Below are positions 28,892-35,986 of a DNA stretch of 38,288 bases, piece after piece. The translations under genes and the position numbers were made by a program. Location: IMG/VR virus record IMGVR_UViG_3300042543_000416, positions 1 through 38,288 of that record; one strand, given 5' to 3'. Source of the DNA: a virus. Position 1 is the first letter of the stretch; the number at the start of each line of letters is the position of its first letter. Below the pieces are notes generated by a model. The model made no database searches and was not told where the DNA came from. It saw only the letters and a program-made list of their open reading frames with translations.

Positions 28892-29473
28892 ATGGCTGAC
28901 TTCTACCGTCTGCAGGCCGGCACCCCGGAGTCCTACGGCGTGGCGCAGTTCCGAGCCGACTACCCCCGGCTCTCGATCAGCGACCTTCCCCACGATGGCG
29001 AGCTGGCCGCCTTCGCGGCGTGCGATCCGCCGATCCTGTTGTTCCGCCCCCAGCCCACGCCTCCCCCGCCATGGGATCCGGCCACACAGGCGTTGGTGGA
29101 GGATCTCCCGATCCTGGTGGGTGACCAGTGGCACCAGGCCTGGCGGGTGGAGGACCTGCCGCCGCCACCCCCAGCGCCTGATTTCGCGGCCTTGCGGGAG
29201 GGGATCCGTCAGGAGAACGGATTCCGGCCCGCCTTCATGGCGGCCATTGCCGCTGATTTCATGGAGGTGGCGCCCATTGTGTCTCGGTTGGATGATTGGG
29301 AGCAGCAGGGGAACTGGCGGCCGTTCTTGGAATCGCTGATGACGGCCCTGGCCAAGATCGGGCAACAGGATGCGGCCCATACTGCCTGGGAGTTCCTGGC
29401 CCTGGCCACCCGCTGTCACATGGACCAAGCCTTCCTGGAAGCCCTGCAGGCGGAACTGCCCGATGCCGGGTAG
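28892..29473 (+). CDS. Hypothetical 193-aa protein, fibre-linked
   Basis: An acidic, Pro-rich protein. MADFYRLQAGTPESYGVAQF, a PTPPPPWDP linker, VEDLPILVGDQWHQAWRVED, a second PPPPPAP linker and a helical end (DFMEVAPIVSRLDDWEQQG..., LEALQAELPDAG). It may be a fibre-assembly chaperone, since such proteins follow fibre genes and are of this size, but no chaperone domain is certain. A possible -10 TATGAT (28860-28865) precedes it without a clear -35. Confidence 0.55.
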   Translation: MADFYRLQAGTPESYGVAQFRADYPRLSISDLPHDGELAAFAACDPPILLFRPQPTPPPPWDPATQALVEDLPILVGDQWHQAWRVEDLPPPPPAPDFAALREGIRQENGFRPAFMAAIAADFMEVAPIVSRLDDWEQQGNWRPFLESLMTALAKIGQQDAAHTAWEFLALATRCHMDQAFLEALQAELPDAG

Positions 29474-29501
29474 AATCGGGCCAACTCTGGAGGGTAGGTA
29501 G

Positions 29502-29804
29502 GTGGCGTCGTCGCACGGGGGGGAGACCAATCAGGATCCGCGTGTGAATGACTTCTTGCGGTGGAGCGCGGCGCTGTCCACCCCAATTGTGTTAGGAGCG
29601 GCGGCAATGCTGATCGGCCTACTTGTTTCCCTGAGGGATGCAACAAGAGATCTGAATACAAAGGTGACCCTGATCGCAGAAAGTGATAGGAGGCAAGATG
29701 TGCAGATTGAAAAATACAATAATGCCGAGCAAGTGCAAAACCGAGAAATTGACAGATTGAAGGATCGGGTGATGCAGCTGCAGACCAGGGTAGGCCTCAG
29801 ATGA
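29502..29804 (+). CDS. Membrane + coiled-coil protein
   Basis: A 100-aa protein with GTG start behind GGAGG. A polar N-terminus is followed by one membrane helix (about 22-44: AALSTPIVLGAAAMLIGLLVSL) and a coiled coil (about 46-97). The layout fits either a holin-type or an inner-membrane spanin-type lysis protein, and the late location supports such a role, but no family is recognised. TAGAAT (29472-29477) lies upstream. It overlaps the next gene as ATGA. Confidence 0.65.
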   Translation: MASSHGGETNQDPRVNDFLRWSAALSTPIVLGAAAMLIGLLVSLRDATRDLNTKVTLIAESDRRQDVQIEKYNNAEQVQNREIDRLKDRVMQLQTRVGLR

Positions 29805-30013
29805 GAATAGTAAACCAAGAAATCCTTTTGGCCTGCGGCGCCCTTGCCATCGCCGCATTCCTGCCAACTCTTGATTGGCTGAGCTGTTGGCTCCATGGCG
29901 GCGGCAGGGCCTGTCATGCGCAGATGGCTGCGGCTATCACGGAATGGCGGAACATCTCCGGCTTCCTGGCTGGCCTGGCGATCACACCTGTCTCCCCCCG
30001 CAACCCCCGATGA
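29801..30013 (+). CDS. 70-aa membrane protein
   Basis: Residues about 8-25 (ILLACGALAIAAFLPTL) and 52-62 (ISGFLAGLAI) are hydrophobic, joined by a Trp/Cys-containing polar loop. It is coupled on both sides by ATGA overlaps to the coiled-coil membrane gene and the tail gene. A partner of the previous protein in lysis is possible. Function unknown. Confidence 0.6.
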   Translation: MRIVNQEILLACGALAIAAFLPTLDWLSCWLHGGGRACHAQMAAAITEWRNISGFLAGLAITPVSPRNPR

Positions 30014-30489
30014 GCGACAGCCTCCCCCTGCAGTATCTGGAGGCCACCAAGACGGCCATTGAGACCGCCCTGAGGGATGCCGAGCTGGTGGGCCCCACGC
30101 AGCCCTGCGCGTACCTCGATCGACTGCAGTCGGTAGGGGAGAACGAAACGAGGCCTCTGGTCGTTGTTCGCCGGGGCCAGACCGACAACGCCCTCGACTC
30201 GTCAACCTGTGGACTTGATCACACCATGCGGTTCCAGGTGTTGATCCACGTCAGGCGACCCAACCTGACCCTTCCATTCTCACGAATTGTCGATCCCGTG
30301 TGGCAGGTCGTTCATTCCGCCGTGATGGGAACCCTGAATTCGTTCCCGTGGGTGCAAGAGGTAACCCCGGTTGGAAACCAGCCTGAGCCTGCCGATCCAG
30401 AAAACGGCCAGACTGTAGCAGGTTTGATGGTGCTGTTCTACAGTGTCCAGATGATGACCAATCGGTCAGATTTAACCGCCGTTCCATGA
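30010..30489 (+). CDS. Tail terminator-like protein
   Basis: A 159-aa protein: LEATKTAIETALRDAEL, RPLVVVRRGQTDN, MRFQVLIHVRRPNL, VWQVVHSAVMGTL, QTVAGLMVLFYSVQMMT. Helix first, then strands with internal VQVLI and YSVQ, is the pattern of gpU-type tail terminators that cap the tail tube. The location just before the tube gene agrees. Motifs are weak, so the call is mostly by context. Confidence 0.55.
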   Translation: MSDSLPLQYLEATKTAIETALRDAELVGPTQPCAYLDRLQSVGENETRPLVVVRRGQTDNALDSSTCGLDHTMRFQVLIHVRRPNLTLPFSRIVDPVWQVVHSAVMGTLNSFPWVQEVTPVGNQPEPADPENGQTVAGLMVLFYSVQMMTNRSDLTAVP

Positions 30490-30665
30490 GTCGCCTCGCC
30501 CGCCCGATTCGGCCAACCAAGCCTGGTCTATACCGTCGGCTTGCCGATGGGGACCTGAGCGATGTGCCCCCCGCGCCGCCGGAGCCGGAGGCCCCGCCAG
30601 TGGCCCTGCTGGAGGCGGCGGCCGAACCTGACCACAAACCTGAATCCCTCGAAGACGAGCCATGA
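30486..30665 (+). CDS. 59-aa Pro/Glu-rich protein
   Basis: Translation from ATG 30486 gives MSRLARPIRPTKPGLYRRLA, then an acidic Pro/Ala/Glu-rich part ending LEDEP, stop at 30663-30665. ATGA overlaps at both ends support it as a real link between the terminator-like and tube genes. It looks disordered: basic first third, acidic remainder. Function unknown. Confidence 0.6.
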   Translation: MSRLARPIRPTKPGLYRRLADGDLSDVPPAPPEPEAPPVALLEAAAEPDHKPESLEDEP

Positions 30666-31621
30666 CCTCCGCACCCAAGGCTGGTGATCTGCTGTTTGCC
30701 CGGCCCTATGTGGCCCCGCCGGGTACGCCTGGAGCCTTTCAGCCGATCCTCACGACGGGTGAGATCAACTGGACAACTTATGAGGCCGACCCCGTGGAAC
30801 GGCCGGTGGTTGGCCTGATGGGTGCGCAGCTCCCGGCCCTCCATGCGGCTCAACGAGCCACGGCCACATTCCCGGTCGGACTGGCGGGATCCGGCACTCA
30901 AGGCGTTGCCCCGGCGGCCGGCCCCCTGTTCGAGGCCTGCGCCATGGGGGAAGCCGTAGTCGAGGATGAATCGGTGACCTACACCTTCATCAACCTGATG
31001 GAGACTGCAGAGACCCCAGCCTGTGACTTGATCTGCTACGAATCAGGGCAAAAGCAACAGTGCAAGCAGGCGCGGGGAACCGCTACGTTGACATTTCCCG
31101 CCGCAGGGATTCCCACCGCTGAATTCAATTTCATAGGGAACTATGCAACGCCAGAAACCGAGGCCATAGCAAGTCCTCCCGACTTTGGCGGCCAATCACT
31201 GTATAAATTGGTCGGGCAAAATACAACGCTAACCCTTATCAGTGACGGGGATGAGTTTCCCGTGTGCTTTGAGAGCTTCGCCTTCACCTTCGGCGCGGCT
31301 GTGGAAATGTCTACTCTTGGAAACTGTGAACAGCGGCCTGAGCACAACGACATCGTGGCGACGTGGAATGCCACGGCAATCAGGTCGGCCTCTGACCTGG
31401 ATTTCTGGTCGATTCTTGAGGATCGATATGAGCAGGATCTTTCCATCGAACTCCGCCATGGAGTCTTCAGCGGACCCAATGCAAACCCTGGCTATCGGGT
31501 GAGTTTGGATCTGACGCAGGTGTTCCTTGATGGGATCACCAAGGCTCAGATCAAGCAGCGAGCCGCCAGAGGCCTCTCCGGCACCCTAAAGGGAATCGGA
31601 GTTGCGCTAACATTCGACTGA
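30662..31621 (+). CDS. Major tail tube protein
   Basis: A 319-aa beta-rich protein. It opens LLFARPYVAPPGTPGAFQPI, continues with many short strands (TATFPVGLAGSG, YTFINLMETAET, GTATLTFPAAGIPTAEFNFIG), and includes GAAVEMSTLGN, where tube proteins carry their conserved turn, and ends GTLKGIGVALTFD. Size, strand content and place before two assembly genes and the tape measure identify it as the tube subunit. Confidence 0.75.
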   Translation: MTSAPKAGDLLFARPYVAPPGTPGAFQPILTTGEINWTTYEADPVERPVVGLMGAQLPALHAAQRATATFPVGLAGSGTQGVAPAAGPLFEACAMGEAVVEDESVTYTFINLMETAETPACDLICYESGQKQQCKQARGTATLTFPAAGIPTAEFNFIGNYATPETEAIASPPDFGGQSLYKLVGQNTTLTLISDGDEFPVCFESFAFTFGAAVEMSTLGNCEQRPEHNDIVATWNATAIRSASDLDFWSILEDRYEQDLSIELRHGVFSGPNANPGYRVSLDLTQVFLDGITKAQIKQRAARGLSGTLKGIGVALTFD

Positions 31622-31639
31622 TCACTTCACCCCCACCCC

Positions 31640-32104
31640 ATGTTTAACATCAAGGAAGAACGCGAAACCTTCAACTGGGTTGTAAATGGCGTCTGTCTTG
31701 GCGAGAAATTTAAGTTTATCGGTGAGTACAAAGTCTTAACCTTTGATGAATTTATTGCATTCAGGGATGAAGTCCTGAAAGGGATTAAGACTTTTGAGAA
31801 TGGAGTTGATGACTCCTGGCGGCCGTATGCAAAAAGGATTTGCCTTGGCTGGGTCAATCTTCCGGGCCAACAGGACACATGGATTGGAGAGGATGGCGCC
31901 CCGATTGATTGCACGCCTGCCTCGTATGAGCAGTTGCTCAACCGCAATGGCGTAGCACAGGCGATTGTATACAGCTTCATGGATGCCTGCCGCGCCACCG
32001 AGATGGCGCCCATCGCCCAAGGCCAGGACGACGGCCTGGGAAACTCGCCAGCATCGCCCGACGCTGGCACTACGGAGACCAGCGAGCCAGGGAGCGCTCC
32101 CTGA
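31640..32104 (+). CDS. Tail assembly protein 1
   Basis: A 154-aa protein starting MFNIKEERETFNW, with LTFDEFIAFRDEVLKG and YAKRICLGWVNL, and an acidic disordered end. Its place between tube and tape measure is that of lambda gpG, the tail-assembly chaperone. The leader is CACCCCCACCCC. It stops in TGATG with the next start; no slippery heptamer is seen near the end, so re-initiation rather than frameshifting is likely. Confidence 0.6.
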   Translation: MFNIKEERETFNWVVNGVCLGEKFKFIGEYKVLTFDEFIAFRDEVLKGIKTFENGVDDSWRPYAKRICLGWVNLPGQQDTWIGEDGAPIDCTPASYEQLLNRNGVAQAIVYSFMDACRATEMAPIAQGQDDGLGNSPASPDAGTTETSEPGSAP

Positions 32105-32487
32105 TGCGCGAGCGCCTGGCCACCATTGCCACGGCCTGGGGCCAGGAGTGGGCCGAGTGGACCCGGCGTCAGCACGAGGCGCAGGCCCCGGCGGTCGCCC
32201 CCTTCGACCCTGTGGAGGATCTGTTCCTCACCAGTGATGGCCTGGTGCGGGTGTGGCCGGTCAACCTGCCTGTGATTCACATCTGGCGGCTGATCCAAGA
32301 TCAGTGGATCCGTGCGGGCCTGGAGGGGCAGCCTGTGGCCTTCGACATGGCCCAGGCGCTGGCCTATGCCCAGGCGTGGTGTGCTGAGCATGGCGGTGCC
32401 GTCATCCCCCTGGTGGAGCGGCTGCGGTTCCTGGCGGACACCATGCTCGGGTTCATCCATGCCGAGATCGAGGGGAGGAAGACCTGA
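32104..32487 (+). CDS. Tail assembly protein 2
   Basis: A 127-aa protein: TAWGQEWAEWTRRQHEAQ, VEDLFLTSDGLVRVWPVNL, IWRLIQDQWIRAGLEG, MAQALAYAQAWCAEHGG. By position it stands where gpGT/DUF1799-type proteins lie. It is joined by TGATG to the previous gene and by ATG/TGA overlap to the tape measure. Confidence 0.55.
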   Translation: MRERLATIATAWGQEWAEWTRRQHEAQAPAVAPFDPVEDLFLTSDGLVRVWPVNLPVIHIWRLIQDQWIRAGLEGQPVAFDMAQALAYAQAWCAEHGGAVIPLVERLRFLADTMLGFIHAEIEGRKT

Positions 32488-35400
32488 TGGCGGGTCTTAA
32501 TGCAATCCTGAGGATCGCCGCGCAGGTGTCTGGCGCGGCGGCCATCGGTCAGTTGTCATCGCAGCTGGCAGGCGTGGGCCCTGCGGCCAACTCCTCAACG
32601 CCTCCCGTGAAGAGGTTGGGGAGCGCCATAGGCGACATGGCGAAGATCGCGGCTGGGATACAGCTCAGCCGGTTTATTAACGGCCTGGAAGGGTTTGCGA
32701 GGAATGCCTTCAGGACGGGTGATGAATCTATCCGGCTTGAGTACAGGATGAAGTCCATGGGGGAGCAGTTTGACGAGACCGCCGCCATTATGGATATGGC
32801 GACAAGGTTTGCTGATAAGTTCACGTATTCCCAGATAGAGGCGCAAGAAATTACTGCTGGCATGGTGGGCAAGTTGCGCCAGTTGAATATCGAACTACCG
32901 CAGATCGAAAAAACAATGTTTTCCATGGGCGAGGCCAGCCGGATCATAGGCCTCACCACGGAAGACACCACCGAGTTCATCCGGCAGATGTCACAGGCCC
33001 TGGGCCAGGGGCGCCTGAACGGCCAAGAACTAGTCACGATGCTGGAGCGCGTGCCGCCATTTGCCCAGGCACTGGTGAATGCCTTCAACAACATCGCCAA
33101 GGATAAAGGAATTATCCAGATCACCAAGCAGCGCGCAGATGAGATCATAAAGGCAACGCAAAAGGCGGAGAAAGAACAGATCAAGATCTTAAAGAACTCG
33201 GCACGCGAAAAAGAGGATCTGATTCAAAAGGAAGCCAACGCCAAGCTAGAAGGAATCCGCGAAAGCTACGAGCGGGAAATCACTCTTCTAAGGGATAAAA
33301 ACGAGAGGGAAATAAGACTCCTGCAAGACCGGTTCGACGATGAAGACAGGATCCGCGCACGAGCCGAGCGCGACGCCAGGAACCGCCTGTTCGAACGGAT
33401 GGACGATGAGCAGCGGGCAGTGCTGACCGCATTCAATCGCAGGCGGCAAGACCTAGAGGAGTGGCGGGATTATTACAATGACCTTAACGGAATTAACGAA
33501 TATGTGCAGAAAGAAATCAGGCGCAGAGATGACGACTGGTGGGATGCGCAGGAGCGCAACCTGATACGTGGGTTCGACCGCCAGAGGCAGGCACAGGAAG
33601 ACCGCATAGAGGATGAGAAGGTCATCCGCGACCGTCTATTACGAGATCAGCGACAGGCGGAGGAGAAGAGCATTAATAGCGCCTTGGCGGGCCAAGAGAA
33701 CGCACTAGCCAAGCGCCAGGCCGTGGAAGAGGAGGCCGTCAAGGTTGCCTCAGAGGCCAGGTTGCGCGGCGTGCAAGACGCGCTGGACAAGGAAATAGAG
33801 ATGGTGAAAGAAGCGAATGCAAAGATAATCGCAGACACGAAGGCGCGAACAATAGCAACATTGGGTGATCTCAAAAATATGGCGGCGGCAGGAATGCTCA
33901 CTCCTGACGTTGTTCTCCGTGCCGCTGGTGTTGAGCTGACGAAGCTCCTCGGTAAAATGCCTGAGCCGACTGCTATCCAGAAATGGAATGCAACCTCAAA
34001 GGATTTTGCTAAAACAGTCGGACAAGATCTGAACCCAGCCCTAGAAAAGCTAGTCGATATTATTGGCTGGTTAGAGGATCGCTTCCAGGGCCTGGATAAA
34101 ACTATACGCACAACCCTCACTGTCGCTGGTGGCATTGCCGGGATCGCGCTCGCAATCAAGGCCGCCACCGGCACATTCGACGCGTTGCGCGGGGGAAGGG
34201 CAGCCAGGGCGCCCGCCGCGCCGCCGCCACCTTCGGCGCCGATGCCGCCAACCAACATCCTCCAGCGGCTGGGGCCCAAGGCCTACTCTGGCCCCGTCAC
34301 CCTTCCCCCGCCCCCGCCACCGCCGCCACCCTTGCCCGGCCCGTGGCTGCGGTTCATTGGGGTCCTGGGTAATGCCACCAGCGCGGTCGGCGGATTCCTC
34401 GGGAACCTCGGGAAAATCCCCGGTGCGATCAGCGGGATCAGCAATGCCATTGCCGGGACACGGATCGCAGCCACCATCGCAGGATGGGCGGCGGTGCTCG
34501 GGCCATCGGGGCCCATTGCAGGGGCAATCAACGGCACCATTGCCTGGATTGGCGGAACCGCCGTCCCAGCGCTGCTGGGCTTTTTCTCTGGCCCTGCAGG
34601 TTGGGCTGTGCTGGCCGGTGCGGCCACCGTGGCAGCAGTCTTCACCTGGCGGGAGCCAATCGCAGGCTTCATCACCTGGCTCGGGGGCCAACAGGAAAAA
34701 ATTGCCGCGAACTTCACCCGCCCCATGGCGCAGGAAATGGCCGATAGCGTGAGCGAAGGCCTGTTGGGTGCCGGGAAGGCATTCGAAGACTTCACCGCTG
34801 ACGTTCAACGCGGTGTTGATGAGTTCGGCACTGGAATTGGCAGGGGGCTGGAAGGGTTCTTCAGGGGTGTCGCCACCAAAGCCGATGAGATGAGCACTGC
34901 CATTGGCAAGGGCTGGGATGATTTCGTCCGGGGTATTGAGCGCGGTGCTGATGCCCTGGGGCGCAGTATTGCAAGGGGATTCTCTGCTGCTGGCGGATGG
35001 ATCAAAAACGAGCTGAATTACATCCTTGGCCTGTGCGAATCTTCGATCAACGCATTCTCCAGGGAAGTCAATCGCCTAATTGAATCCACTAACTCGATCA
35101 CCGGCCGCATTGGTGTAAACATCCCATTCCGCCTACAGCCAGTTGACATCCCCCGTCTCGCCCGTGGCGGCTGGACTGATCAGCCCACGCTGGCCATGAT
35201 CGGCGAAGGTGGCGATCCCGGCGGTGAATACGCGATCCCAGCGTCGCGGATGCCCCAGGCGATCGACGCATGGCAGGGCGGTGCCAGAGGGAACGCGCTG
35301 ATTCAGGCGATGCAATCCCCTGGCCTCGCCCCTGGACGCGGTGGCACGGGCCCGGCCTATTCCGCCCCCTCTGGCGGATCTTCGGCCCCGCCAGTGATCA

Positions 35401-35516
35401 ACCTCTCGATTCGACCTCAGGCGATGCTGCAGACGCCCGACAATCGCCAGTGGCTCTCTGCCGATGATCTCCCGCAGATCATCGCGGCAGCGGTAGCAGC
35501 CGGGAGGGGTCGATGA
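32487..35516 (+). CDS. Tape measure protein
   Basis: A 1009-aa protein. The N-terminus has the tape-measure domain (IQLSRFINGLEGFARNAF, EYRMKSMGEQFDETAAIM, ITAGMVGKLRQLNIELPQIE, MSQALGQGRLNGQELVTMLE). Residues about 218-470 are a highly charged coiled coil rich in Arg/Glu. A run of ten prolines, one Leu inside, is at about 607-617. Residues about 630-740 are hydrophobic with Gly/Ala. The C-terminus (RLARGGWTDQPTLAMIGEGG) is a conserved tape-measure end. By the usual rule of about 0.15 nm per residue the tail would be near 150 nm. Confidence 0.92.
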   Translation: MAGLNAILRIAAQVSGAAAIGQLSSQLAGVGPAANSSTPPVKRLGSAIGDMAKIAAGIQLSRFINGLEGFARNAFRTGDESIRLEYRMKSMGEQFDETAAIMDMATRFADKFTYSQIEAQEITAGMVGKLRQLNIELPQIEKTMFSMGEASRIIGLTTEDTTEFIRQMSQALGQGRLNGQELVTMLERVPPFAQALVNAFNNIAKDKGIIQITKQRADEIIKATQKAEKEQIKILKNSAREKEDLIQKEANAKLEGIRESYEREITLLRDKNEREIRLLQDRFDDEDRIRARAERDARNRLFERMDDEQRAVLTAFNRRRQDLEEWRDYYNDLNGINEYVQKEIRRRDDDWWDAQERNLIRGFDRQRQAQEDRIEDEKVIRDRLLRDQRQAEEKSINSALAGQENALAKRQAVEEEAVKVASEARLRGVQDALDKEIEMVKEANAKIIADTKARTIATLGDLKNMAAAGMLTPDVVLRAAGVELTKLLGKMPEPTAIQKWNATSKDFAKTVGQDLNPALEKLVDIIGWLEDRFQGLDKTIRTTLTVAGGIAGIALAIKAATGTFDALRGGRAARAPAAPPPPSAPMPPTNILQRLGPKAYSGPVTLPPPPPPPPPLPGPWLRFIGVLGNATSAVGGFLGNLGKIPGAISGISNAIAGTRIAATIAGWAAVLGPSGPIAGAINGTIAWIGGTAVPALLGFFSGPAGWAVLAGAATVAAVFTWREPIAGFITWLGGQQEKIAANFTRPMAQEMADSVSEGLLGAGKAFEDFTADVQRGVDEFGTGIGRGLEGFFRGVATKADEMSTAIGKGWDDFVRGIERGADALGRSIARGFSAAGGWIKNELNYILGLCESSINAFSREVNRLIESTNSITGRIGVNIPFRLQPVDIPRLARGGWTDQPTLAMIGEGGDPGGEYAIPASRMPQAIDAWQGGARGNALIQAMQSPGLAPGRGGTGPAYSAPSGGSSAPPVINLSIRPQAMLQTPDNRQWLSADDLPQIIAAAVAAGRGR

Positions 35517-35986
35517 GTGCACCGGTCATCAGGGCCTCGGCGGCAATGGTTGAGCTGCGGCGCCCCGGGGGCTCCGTGGCCGCGCGTTGGTGCTCGTGTT
35601 GGCCCGGTCCAGACGCGATCACCTGGGATGGCGAGGAGTGGACCCCTCGGCAGTTCGCCTGGTCTGCCCTCGACAGCCACGCATCAGCGGGATCTCAGGC
35701 GACACTGAGCATGGGCTGGCTGCCCTCCTCGTGGCAGTTCCTGCAGGTGGCGGCACGGGAACAATGGACCGCGTTCCTGCAGATCCTGCAGTTCGACGAA
35801 TCCGACGGCGAAACCGGCCCCCCGGCCGATGCTGTGGTGATCGCCTCCTACCTGGGGCAGGTGCAGGGCCTGGCGCTGGCAGCCACCCCGCCCACGATCA
35901 CCTGGCGGCTGGGGATTGATGATGGTGGGAAGTTCCCGCCAATGGTCGCAACAACCTATCGGGTCGGCACCCCCTGCGTTCTATGA
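35513..35986 (+). CDS. Minor tail protein
   Basis: A 157-aa protein: SAAMVELRRPGGSVAARW, ITWDGEEWTPRQFAW, TLSMGWLPSSWQFLQVAAREQW, and GQVQGLALAATPPTITWRLG. Strand-rich with Trp repeats, of the type found as a tail-tip adaptor behind tape measure genes. Exact homology to lambda gpM or gpL is not certain. ATGA overlaps link it to both neighbours. Confidence 0.55.
   Translation: MSAPVIRASAAMVELRRPGGSVAARWCSCWPGPDAITWDGEEWTPRQFAWSALDSHASAGSQATLSMGWLPSSWQFLQVAAREQWTAFLQILQFDESDGETGPPADAVVIASYLGQVQGLALAATPPTITWRLGIDDGGKFPPMVATTYRVGTPCVL

Noticed and set aside
29801-29840. Lipobox LLAC in the 70-aa membrane protein (o-spanin)
   Set aside because: The Cys is at residue 12 with no hydrophobic signal segment before it; the hydrophobic stretch lies after it.
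32060-32110. Programmed frameshift between the two tail-assembly genes (lambda G/GT style)
   Set aside because: No slippery heptamer near the end of the first gene; TGATG overlap suffices for re-initiation.
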